Shown here: positions 15,140-21,509 of the stretch, in pieces | Layout of the letters: each line of letters begins with the position of its first letter | How positions within the stretch are numbered: the first letter of the stretch is position 1 | NCBI GenBank assembly: GCA_964654155.1 | Contig: CAZZGL010000019.1 | Span: 1-21,509, forward strand | Source: CAG-826 sp964654155 | GTDB lineage: Bacteria > Bacillota_I > Bacilli_A > RFN20 > CAG-826 | Direction of reading: 5' to 3' | Length of the DNA stretch: 21,509 bases | Program-made: the position numbers and the translations under genes | Notes under the pieces: model-generated | The model's input: the letters and a program-made list of their open reading frames with translations, nothing else | What the model was told of the DNA's origin: nothing | Databases searched by the model: none

Positions 15140-16096
15140 CTATCTAGGTCTTTCATTTTTAATGCGACGAATAACATCGACCGATGCAGCAGCTATTCCA
15201 ATAATTGAAAATACTCCAGTTAAGACCATATCATATGTAAATTGTTCTTTAAATGTCATAGTAGAATCCCCAGATAAAGGTAAATCATAATTCATTAAAT
15301 ACTTAAATGCTTCGAATCCTCTTTCACTTAAATTAGAATTTACCATAACTGCATTTGCGCTTATAACATAAACAATAAACATCGATAAAAGCATCATCAC
15401 TATAGTTGTTGATGCAATAATTAAAATCATGACATAATTAGGTTTACCACCAAATTTTTTATAGAATGAATAACTCAATAAAACCGCAATAATTGAACAC
15501 CATGCAGAAACAATCCCTATCATAGCTAAGACAATTGAAATTATCGCTCCTATTAAAGCACCAATTAATGCTCCATAAAAACCTTTTAAATAATTATTTG
15601 GTGCGGCATCAAAATTATTTTTTGCTTCTTGAACTTTATTCTTATGTTCTTCTGCATATTCCCTACTAACTTTTAAACGATAACCATCTTTATCGATGTA
15701 ACAACTATTATCATCATTAATTTCTATCGATGTAAAAGGACAATACTGTGCGCCTAAAACGTTACTTGATGATAGTATTAAAACAATGTCCTCTACAATT
15801 TTATAAAGTTCATTAACTGCCTTTTTGACAGTAAAACCATTTGTGGAAATGATAAAGCCATAAGAAGTGAATTCAATATGTGTTCTTTTATTTTTGCAAA
15901 AAGAAATGTAATTATTAAGCTTTTCTTTAACAGAATTATCCAAAACACAAGTAAAAATTAAGCGTAATGGTGATACAGTATCAAATAACGAAAAATATAA
16001 ATTAACTTCATAGTTATCTATTTTTCCATAAAATGTTGTTTTGTTAATTGGCTTTAAGTCATATTTGTAAGTAAAATTTAAAATATCTTTATTCAT
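15140..16096 (-). CDS. Membrane protein of unknown function, 318 aa
   Basis: Not assigned to a named family. Residues 1-165 form a soluble, mixed alpha/beta domain with no signal peptide, containing a charged helix EYAEEHKNKVQEAKNNFDAAP just before the membrane part. Four hydrophobic segments follow, at about 172-194 (GALIGALIGAIISIVLAMIG), 196-213, 221-246 and 288-306, and a basic tail RRIKNERPR. The YLKGFYGALIGALIGAI pattern recurs in uncharacterised Firmicutes membrane proteins with an N-terminal soluble domain. The RBS AAAGG lies about 13 bases before the ATG, slightly far. It has its own promoter (16123-16151) and terminator, and is divergent from an RDD-like gene. Its function is unknown. 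Confidence 0.8.
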   Translation of the reverse strand: MNKDILNFTYKYDLKPINKTTFYGKIDNYEVNLYFSLFDTVSPLRLIFTCVLDNSVKEKLNNYISFCKNKRTHIEFTSYGFIISTNGFTVKKAVNELYKIVEDIVLILSSSNVLGAQYCPFTSIEINDDNSCYIDKDGYRLKVSREYAEEHKNKVQEAKNNFDAAPNNYLKGFYGALIGALIGAIISIVLAMIGIVSAWCSIIAVLLSYSFYKKFGGKPNYVMILIIASTTIVMMLLSMFIVYVISANAVMVNSNLSERGFEAFKYLMNYDLPLSGDSTMTFKEQFTYDMVLTGVFSIIGIAAASVDVIRRIKNERPR

Positions 16097-16122
16097 AATT
16101 TTTATAACCTTTCTTCACTAAA

Positions 16123-16151
16123 AAGATAACAAATTAATGTGTATATTTCAA
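16123..16151 (-). promoter_or_regulatory. Promoter of the 318-aa membrane protein gene
   Basis: Minus strand: -35 TTGAAA (16146-16151), a 17-bp spacer, -10 TATCTT (16123-16128). The start is near 16116, about 20 nt before the ATG. Confidence 0.55.
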
Positions 16152-16197
16152 CAAATAAAAATACATTACTATAATTTTAATAAACATAAATTTAATG

Positions 16198-16203
16198 TAT
16201 AAT
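16198..16203 (+). promoter_or_regulatory. -10 element of the third RDD-like gene
   Basis: TATAAT lies 20 bp before the ATG at 16224. No good -35 sits at the right distance; TTTTAA at 16175-16180 is a weak candidate. The leader would be short, about 14 nt, and includes the RBS GAGGTGA. Confidence 0.5.
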
Positions 16204-16223
16204 ACTCTCAAGAGGTGAAATAA

Positions 16224-16961
16224 ATGGAAATATATCCAGAAATGTTTAATGATAAAATTTCTATTTGGAAAAGAATATTTATTTTTTTATTTGATTTTAT
16301 AACTGCTGCAATTATAAGCTTAACATTGTTATATTCAATTGGAAATCCAGTACTTAAGAATATTTCTAAAAGTGATATCAGTCAAATGAATGTCGTAGTT
16401 ACTAATGTATGTGAATCTTTTTCTTACCCAATAGAAACCGAATCTATTTATGGTTTAGTTCAAATTGATCAAGATGCATATATGGAACAAAAAATATTAG
16501 ATAATATGACTGAAGAACAAGCTTATGAAGAATATCAAAAAGCTTATGATAAATTAAATGAAGAGCTTCAAAAGAACGAAGTATACTGCTCTGCATACAA
16601 AAACTTCTATGTAAAATATACCATTACAGAAATACTTTGCGTATTTACATCCTTGCTCTTATTTCAACTGATTATTCCGTTTTTAAATCCTAAAAAGCAA
16701 ACTCTTGGAATGTTATTATTTAAAGCCACTTGTGTGGATCAAAATAATGTTATTCTATCAAATTCTAAAATAACATTAAGATTCTTTATGATTTTTATTG
16801 TGGAATTCTTAACTGTTTATTTATTATTAAGTATCATTGGTGAAATTTTTCTAATTTTAATAACTCTAGCGACAATTTCCTTAACAAAAGATAAATCAAC
16901 TTTCCACGATCTATTAATTAAATCAAAACTTGTCCCTATCAATAACGCTTATAGCGAATAA
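16224..16961 (+). CDS. RDD-like membrane protein, 245 aa
   Basis: Membrane protein with the same plan as the two minus-strand RDD proteins at 8152-9781. The first segment WKRIFIFLFDFITAAIISLTLL has Arg17/Asp24. It is followed by an external, Glu/Tyr-rich region of about 90 residues (containing TEEQAYEEYQKAYDKLNEELQK, likely coiled coil). Then comes FQLIIPFLNPKKQTLGMLLFKATCV with the QTLG motif, then two more segments and TFHDLLIKSKLV. The RBS GAGGTGA lies seven bases before the ATG. It is a single-gene unit with its own -10 and a terminator shared with the converging ABC operon. The motifs are weaker than in textbook RDD proteins, so family membership is likely but not certain. Its function is unknown. 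Confidence 0.8.
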   Translation: MEIYPEMFNDKISIWKRIFIFLFDFITAAIISLTLLYSIGNPVLKNISKSDISQMNVVVTNVCESFSYPIETESIYGLVQIDQDAYMEQKILDNMTEEQAYEEYQKAYDKLNEELQKNEVYCSAYKNFYVKYTITEILCVFTSLLLFQLIIPFLNPKKQTLGMLLFKATCVDQNNVILSNSKITLRFFMIFIVEFLTVYLLLSIIGEIFLILITLATISLTKDKSTFHDLLIKSKLVPINNAYSE

Positions 16962-16970
16962 AATTTCAAA

Positions 16971-17009
16971 CAAAAAGGAGTGCCTAATTTCAAGCATTCC
17001 TTTTGTTTT
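16971..17009. terminator. Bidirectional terminator between the RDD-like gene and the second ABC operon
   Basis: The stem is CAAAAAGGAGTGC (16971-16983) with GCATTCCTTTTG (16994-17005), with one extra A and one G-U pair and a 10-nt loop. It is followed by TTTTA on the plus strand, while on the minus strand TTTTTG falls in the stem base. It lies between two converging stop codons and can serve both transcripts. Confidence 0.78.
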
Positions 17010-17011
17010 AC

Positions 17012-18127
17012 TTATTTAATTGATAATGAACCCATTGCTAATTGCGCTGTACTTTCTTTATCAAAAAGAATAATATTCTTTCCTTTAAAGAGAATCTTAA
17101 CATCGGTATCAACCTTATAGTCAATAATACCAAATTCCACAAGTGTAATAATGATGTCATTCAATTTTACCTTAATTGTGGTTTCCATACCGGCTGGTAA
17201 AGAAGAATAAACTTTAGTATCAATACCATCTTTATCGTTAATTTCAATAAATTCTGGTCTAATACCTAAAACAACTTTATCTCCTACAATATTTATTGGG
17301 GCTAAAGAGGTGTAATGAAGAGTAATTCCATCCATTGATAATAATAAATTACATTCATCTATTATATTTTCAACCTTAGCTTCAATAAAATTCATGGTTG
17401 GATTTCCAACAAAATCCGCGACAAAAATATTTGCAGGTTTAGCATATACTTCAAGTGGTGGAGCATATTGTTGAACAACACCTTTTTCCATCAAACAAAC
17501 TTCTGTTGCAAGAGTCATAGCTTCTAACTGATCATGAGTAACATAAACAAATGTCGAATTAGTTTCAATATGTAATCTCTTTAATTCAGTTCTCATCTCT
17601 AACCTTAGTTTAGCATCTAAGTTAGATAATGGCTCATCCATGAATAAAACTGATGGGCGTGGTGCTAAAGTTCTAGCAATTGCAACACGTTGTTGTTGTC
17701 CTCCAGATAATTCACTTGGATAACGACCGATAAATTCTTCAATTTTTAATAATTTTAAGAGTTCATCAACTCTTTCTTTAATCTTATCTTTTGGCCATTT
17801 CAAATTTTCAAGACCAAAAGCGATATTTTGATAAACTGTCATATGTGGCCATAAAGCATAATTTTGGAATAAAAAGCCAACATTTCTTTTTGCTGGTGAA
17901 ATATTTATTCCTTTTTCTGAATCAAATACAGTCACACCGTCAATAATGATTTCTCCTGATGTTGGAGTTTCAAGTCCAGCTATCATTCTTAATGTTGTTG
18001 TTTTACCACATCCTGATGGACCAAGCAAAGTAACAAAAGCATGATCGTTAATAACCATATTTAAATTATCTACTGCAATAAAATTTCCCCATCTTTTTGT
18101 TATATTCTTTAAAATAATTTCTGGCAT
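17012..18127 (-). CDS. ABC transporter ATPase (FbpC/AfuC-like)
   Basis: ATP-hydrolysing subunit of 371 aa for the second importer. Walker A GPSGCGKT is at 36-43, the Q-loop at Gln88 (LFQNYALWPHMTV), the signature LSGGQ at 140-144, Walker B LFMDE with Asp164/Glu165, the D-loop SNLD and the switch His198. A TOBE-type C-terminal region follows (VVLGIRPEFIEI, VEFGIIDYKVDTDVKILFKGKNIILFD). The ATG lies four bases after the permease stop, with AGGAGG inside the end of the permease gene, so translation is coupled. It is the last gene of the operon. The ATPase itself does not reveal the substrate, because Fbp, Afu, phosphonate and polyamine systems share this type. Confidence 0.94.
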   Translation of the reverse strand: MPEIILKNITKRWGNFIAVDNLNMVINDHAFVTLLGPSGCGKTTTLRMIAGLETPTSGEIIIDGVTVFDSEKGINISPAKRNVGFLFQNYALWPHMTVYQNIAFGLENLKWPKDKIKERVDELLKLLKIEEFIGRYPSELSGGQQQRVAIARTLAPRPSVLFMDEPLSNLDAKLRLEMRTELKRLHIETNSTFVYVTHDQLEAMTLATEVCLMEKGVVQQYAPPLEVYAKPANIFVADFVGNPTMNFIEAKVENIIDECNLLLSMDGITLHYTSLAPINIVGDKVVLGIRPEFIEINDKDGIDTKVYSSLPAGMETTIKVKLNDIIITLVEFGIIDYKVDTDVKILFKGKNIILFDKESTAQLAMGSLSIK

Positions 18128-18131
18128 AACC

Positions 18132-19967
18132 CTAACCTCCTACACCTTTATCAATCGAAGCACCTGTCAATTTATTTGTTATCAAATTAATTATAAGTAC
18201 CGTAACAATAATAATTAAATTGATACCATTACTAATTTGAATTGAATCATATGTCTCATAATTTTGTAATACCGCAGTTAAAATAGTTCCTGTACTAGTT
18301 AATAAAACAAATAACGATAATTCCCTCATACAAGAAATAAACGGCAATAAATAACCAGAAATAAAACTTGTTTTTTGAATTGGCGCGATAACTTTAAGCA
18401 TACGTTTCCACCAAGGAACATCGACAATAATTGCCGCTTCTTCAATTTCATTAGACAATTGAAGCATTGCATTTGTCGCAGATCTGGTAGCAAATGGCAA
18501 GAATTTAATTGAACCAACGATAATTAATAACGGAATTGAACGATATAAGAATGAAAACATACTTGAACTCGATACCGCCAAATAAACAGTCGAAAATGAC
18601 ATCGCTGGAATTAAATATGGCAAGAATGAAACATTGCTTACAAAATTAGCTAATTTGCTTCTTTTGTTTTTAGCAACAGCATAACCTATCAAAATTCCAA
18701 AAGTTCCAGCAAGCAAAGCAACCACTAATGAAACTAATAATGAATTTTTATATGCCGACCATATTTCCTTATTATGTAAAATACCAAAGGAATTACTAAT
18801 ATATTGATTGGTCTCTTCTTTAGCGGTCCAATAATAAGTTGTAAATGTTGAATAATCTCCTGAGGTTTCAAGGAACGATTCTAACGCGAATGAAATAAGT
18901 GGAACTATTGCAAAAAACACTGTATATGCAACTACTATTGTAGTAATAATAATTTTAATCGGTTTTTTCAATTTAATTAATGATACTTGTGATGACTTTC
19001 CAGTTACAGTTGTAAATGATCTTCTACTATTAGTAACTTTTTGATTTGCCATCATAATACCAATACTAAACAACATTAATATTGTCGCAACAACATAACC
19101 TTGTCCCACAGAAGAAGAAGAATTAAATAACGACTTCATTTTTAAAGAAATAGTCATAAATCCATCTTTACCTAAAAACATTGGAACTGTGTAACTACTA
19201 ATTGAGCTAGCAAATACTAGTAAAACTGTCGATAATAAAGCTGGCATAACAATTGGCAAAGTAATTCGTCTTAAAATTTTAAAACGCGAAGCTTTTAAAA
19301 TCGTTGCCGCTTCTTCTAAATTAGCATCCATATTTCTTAAAATACCACCGATAAGAATATAAGCAAACGGAGCATAGTGAATTCCTAAGCAAATCGCTAT
19401 CGGCCAAAAACCATAAACCAATGATGCAGGAGTTCCTATTCCTGTAAGTGCTTGAAGTAATCCTGTTTGAGCTTGCGTTGCTTGTAGATGTATTGTATTT
19501 TTAAAGAAATTTTCCCAGAACATTGCAATAGACCATGAAGGCATAATATATGGGAATACAAATACTAATGAAATAAACTTTTTCGCTGGGAAGTCAGTAC
19601 GAGTAATTAAAAAAGCAATTCCTCCTCCAATAGTTACTGCAATTAAACAAGAAACCATTGACATCAATATTGAATTACCTAACGGCTTCCAGAAAACACT
19701 TCGAGCATAGTGATTCTTTCTTTTAAATAAAACCTCACTCCAGTGTTGTAATGTCAATGTATTAACTCTACCAAGCGAAGATTCTCCTCTATGAACCAAA
19801 AAAGTATTAAGCAATAAATACACCAAAGGGCAAATAACCATAACTGTTAAAATTATTGTAAAAACAACTAAGATTATATTTGCTGGCTTTGAAAAGTAAG
19901 CCTTTATGCTATTCATCTTTTTTTGGAAAGGAGTAAAGGTTTGTTCTTGTGTTACAGAATTATCCAT
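18132..19967 (-). CDS. Fused double ABC permease (FbpB/AfuB-like)
   Basis: A 611-aa protein in which two permease domains are fused, as in FbpB, AfuB and ThiP. About twelve membrane segments can be seen. The first EAA loop is at 218-237 (LEEAATILKASRFKILRRITLP) and the second at 509-528 (EIEEAAIIVDVPWWKRML); both are intact. The N-terminal ~25 residues are cytoplasmic. A linker of about 30 polar residues (NQKVTNSRRSF to KKPIK) separates the halves. The RBS AAGGAGA precedes the ATG. The gene follows the binding-protein gene after a hairpin terminator, which should lower its expression relative to that gene. A fused permease excludes CUT1-type sugar systems with separate permeases. Confidence 0.93.
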   Translation of the reverse strand: MDNSVTQEQTFTPFQKKMNSIKAYFSKPANIILVVFTIILTVMVICPLVYLLLNTFLVHRGESSLGRVNTLTLQHWSEVLFKRKNHYARSVFWKPLGNSILMSMVSCLIAVTIGGGIAFLITRTDFPAKKFISLVFVFPYIMPSWSIAMFWENFFKNTIHLQATQAQTGLLQALTGIGTPASLVYGFWPIAICLGIHYAPFAYILIGGILRNMDANLEEAATILKASRFKILRRITLPIVMPALLSTVLLVFASSISSYTVPMFLGKDGFMTISLKMKSLFNSSSSVGQGYVVATILMLFSIGIMMANQKVTNSRRSFTTVTGKSSQVSLIKLKKPIKIIITTIVVAYTVFFAIVPLISFALESFLETSGDYSTFTTYYWTAKEETNQYISNSFGILHNKEIWSAYKNSLLVSLVVALLAGTFGILIGYAVAKNKRSKLANFVSNVSFLPYLIPAMSFSTVYLAVSSSSMFSFLYRSIPLLIIVGSIKFLPFATRSATNAMLQLSNEIEEAAIIVDVPWWKRMLKVIAPIQKTSFISGYLLPFISCMRELSLFVLLTSTGTILTAVLQNYETYDSIQISNGINLIIIVTVLIINLITNKLTGASIDKGVGG

Positions 19968-19984
19968 TTAATAATCTCCTTCCT

Positions 19985-20024
19985 GAAAAAATGGTGTTAT
20001 GATATTTTCTTACCACAACACCAC
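19985..20024 (-). terminator. Intercistronic terminator/attenuator after the binding-protein gene
   Basis: On the minus strand, a 14-bp uninterrupted stem including a few G-U pairs (GTGGTGTTGTGGTA at 20011-20024 with TATCATAACACCAT at 19991-20004), a 6-nt loop AGAAAA, then TTTTTT. It sits 16 bp after the stop of the binding-protein gene and before the permease RBS. Part of the transcripts should end here, leaving more binding protein than permease. Confidence 0.85.
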
Positions 20025-20040
20025 TAAATCTAATAATTAA

Positions 20041-21282
20041 TTATTTTCCTTCGTATTGTTGGACAAATTGATAAACATCGCGATAGTTTGAAGCAACATA
20101 TTCTGGATCTTCAATAACTAAGCGTTCTTTCCACCATGATAATGCTTTATCAGTAGAAGCAATTGCCGCTGTTGAGTTTGCGGAATAATAACCATCTTTT
20201 GCACCCCATGCAGCGCCAAATCCTTCTGCGGATAATAAGTAATTAATAAATGCGCATGCTGTATATGGATATTTAGCATTATCAGCAACTAAAGCATACA
20301 TTTTATAACAGAAACCACCAAAACCTAATAAACTATCTCCTTCTTCCATCGCTGGATATGTTAAGTTATTTTTATCTTGTTTGGCAACGCCTTCTTCTTT
20401 ACAGTCTTTATTCTTATTTAAATTAACTAAAGCCATTGAACCGCCAACACCTTGAGCAACATCTTTACATGCGGTACCATCAGAAGAGTGAGCTTGAGTA
20501 TTTGTTAAGAACTCAGCAATCCATTTATATCCAATATTTTCATACTTATCTTCTTTAACATAGTCTTTACCATAGAATGATTTATAAGCTGTTTCTAATT
20601 TTTCGACCCATTCTTTTGAAGTCAACATAACAAGGAAGTTCATGTTAACATTTTCATTTGAAGGTGTTTTAAATGAAGTATTATGAATATGTCCTTCATC
20701 TGCGGATGTACCCGCTAATTGCCATACATTTGTTAAATAATTTTTTAATGAACCTGCAGTAGCGGTATCAGCATTTGTTCCATCATAATTAGTATTATTG
20801 TACATAAATACTTTATTAAGATATACCGCAGCTAATGGTTCTTGGTCATCTTTAGCAATATTATCTTTATGATCTTTTGGTAGATAATTTACAAGATAAT
20901 CATAATTAAGCATTTCATTTTGCAATTTGTTTCCATCTTGTAATAATACCATGTCAGCAACATATTTATTCGATGCGAAAGCTTGTCCTAATTCTGTATA
21001 AGTTTCTGCATCACCTTTTTTGGTATTATTTGTTTTAATACCAGTTGCTTCTGTAAAAGCTTCTAATGCTTTTGCTAATTGAGATGAATTACCATAAGTT
21101 TGAAGAGTATTATCACCTATCTCTTCTTTGGCTTTTTCGACTAATTCAGCATATGTCATCTTTGATGCTTCACTAACGATTTTTTCGGTTTCTGATTTTG
21201 CTTTTCCACCACAACCCGCTAAGATAGCAACACCCATTAACATTGATGCTGAGGCTACAAAAATACTTTTAATTTTTTTCAT
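20041..21282 (-). CDS. ABC transporter substrate-binding lipoprotein (Fbp/Afu-like)
   Basis: Lipid-anchored binding protein of 413 aa. The signal peptide ends in LAGC, Cys24. The mature part is a periplasmic-binding fold: LQTYGNSSQLAKALEAFTEATGIK near the start, a hinge-region ADMVLLQDGNKLQNEML, and INYLLSAEGFGAAWGAKDGYYSANS near the end, a pattern seen in the iron/thiamine/sugar-phosphate class (FbpA, AfuA and relatives). The RBS GGAGG precedes the ATG. It is the first gene of a three-gene operon with a strong promoter and a cre site. The ligand is not certain. Iron binding in FbpA needs paired Tyr residues that I cannot identify confidently here, and carbon catabolite control suggests a sugar phosphate or other carbon source. 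Confidence 0.87.
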   Translation of the reverse strand: MKKIKSIFVASASMLMGVAILAGCGGKAKSETEKIVSEASKMTYAELVEKAKEEIGDNTLQTYGNSSQLAKALEAFTEATGIKTNNTKKGDAETYTELGQAFASNKYVADMVLLQDGNKLQNEMLNYDYLVNYLPKDHKDNIAKDDQEPLAAVYLNKVFMYNNTNYDGTNADTATAGSLKNYLTNVWQLAGTSADEGHIHNTSFKTPSNENVNMNFLVMLTSKEWVEKLETAYKSFYGKDYVKEDKYENIGYKWIAEFLTNTQAHSSDGTACKDVAQGVGGSMALVNLNKNKDCKEEGVAKQDKNNLTYPAMEEGDSLLGFGGFCYKMYALVADNAKYPYTACAFINYLLSAEGFGAAWGAKDGYYSANSTAAIASTDKALSWWKERLVIEDPEYVASNYRDVYQFVQQYEGK

Positions 21283-21332
21283 TTTTTTATTTCCTCCATT
21301 AATGAAAAAATTATAGGAGACCTGTTTCTTCG

Positions 21333-21347
21333 TGTTAGCGCTTTCAT
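21333..21347. promoter_or_regulatory. CcpA catabolite-responsive element (cre)
   Basis: The minus-strand sequence ATGAAAGCGCTAACA fits the cre consensus WTGNAANCGNWNNCW at every fixed position. It lies about 40-50 nt downstream of the predicted start, within the 5' leader of the second ABC operon, where CcpA bound with HPr-Ser-P normally blocks elongation. Repression under good carbon supply is predicted. Confidence 0.85.
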
Positions 21348-21380
21348 TGCGCTTAAAAAAATAATTGCGAAGAGCAAATC

Positions 21381-21421
21381 ACTTATATAAGTATTATAAT
21401 ATTTCCAAAATTAAATGGCAA
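21381..21421 (-). promoter_or_regulatory. Sigma-A promoter of the second ABC operon, with a palindrome at the start point
   Basis: Minus strand: -35 TTGCCA (21416-21421), a 17-bp spacer, a consensus -10 TATAAT (21393-21398). The start is near 21386. A perfect 12-bp palindrome ACTTATATAAGT (21381-21392) covers the start point directly after the -10 and could be a second operator, or simply AT-rich chance. Confidence 0.78.
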
Positions 21422-21483
21422 TATTTTTGTAATTTTTCATTTTTAAGCAAAAAAGTGTTAATTGAAAAAGTAAATGCAACAAT

Positions 21484-21503
21484 AAGTTCGCGCGCGTCAA
21501 CTT
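21484..21503. repeat. GC-rich inverted repeat at the right edge
   Basis: AAGTT and AACTT arms flank CGCGCGCG plus two unpaired bases (TC). It is an alternating CG run in otherwise AT-rich non-coding DNA, about 80 bp upstream of the promoter of the second ABC operon. The gene on the other side is outside the window, so its role cannot be told. Confidence 0.45.
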
Positions 21504-21509
21504 TACTTT

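Noticed and set aside
67..21282. UGA read as tryptophan (mycoplasma code)
   Set aside because: All genes are complete under the standard code, tryptophan is TGG throughout, and the RDD gene at 8152 stops at TGA just inside the next gene.
21283..21386. Possible riboswitch in the leader of the second ABC operon
   Set aside because: About 100 nt with no convincing multi-stem structure or terminator/antiterminator pair; the cre site explains regulation better.

Overview
This 21.5 kb window is AT-rich bacterial DNA from a low-GC Firmicute. The str-operon proteins look Firmicutes/Mollicutes-like, there is a perfect CcpA cre site, promoters are of sigma-A type, and almost every gene has a strong AGGAGG-type ribosome binding site. 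Tryptophan is read from TGG, all genes are open under the standard code, and one gene appears to end in TGA, so this is not a UGA=Trp mycoplasma. My best guess is an uncultured member of the Bacilli/Mycoplasmatota border (Acholeplasma-, Izemoplasma- or RF39-like). That placement is inference; no rRNA is present to confirm it.

Left third (67-7539, all minus strand): a six-gene operon read from about 7570 leftwards. It encodes a CUT1-type ABC ATPase, two permeases, a substrate-binding lipoprotein, a secreted thermonuclease-like (SNase) lipoprotein with OB-fold domains, and a second lipoprotein with a bacterial Ig-like domain plus an OB-like domain. This resembles the surface nuclease/ABC-importer loci of mycoplasmas (the MG186-MG189 type) and suggests digestion of external nucleic acid coupled to uptake of the products. 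A 20-bp perfect palindrome covers its -10 region, so it is probably repressor-controlled.

Middle (7659-10544): a small minus-strand operon encodes two RDD-family membrane proteins, a 44-aa single-pass membrane protein and a 113-aa unknown protein, and ends in a clear terminator. Divergent from it is a very AT-rich LysM-domain gene with no signal peptide. Next comes the str operon (rpsL-rpsG-fusA-tuf, minus strand, 10565-14865), with a consensus promoter, a structured leader of about 117 nt, a probable internal tuf promoter and a terminator.

Right third: a minus-strand membrane protein of unknown function is divergent from a third RDD-like protein. The window then closes with a second ABC importer operon (17012-21282) in the order substrate-binding lipoprotein, fused double permease, ATPase, of the Fbp/Afu type. 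It has a strong promoter, a perfect cre site in its 5' leader, and a hairpin terminator between the binding-protein gene and the permease gene. The cre site favours a carbon substrate, such as a sugar phosphate, over iron.

No tRNA, rRNA, CRISPR array, transposase or phage gene was seen. There is no gene-free stretch longer than 300 bases.
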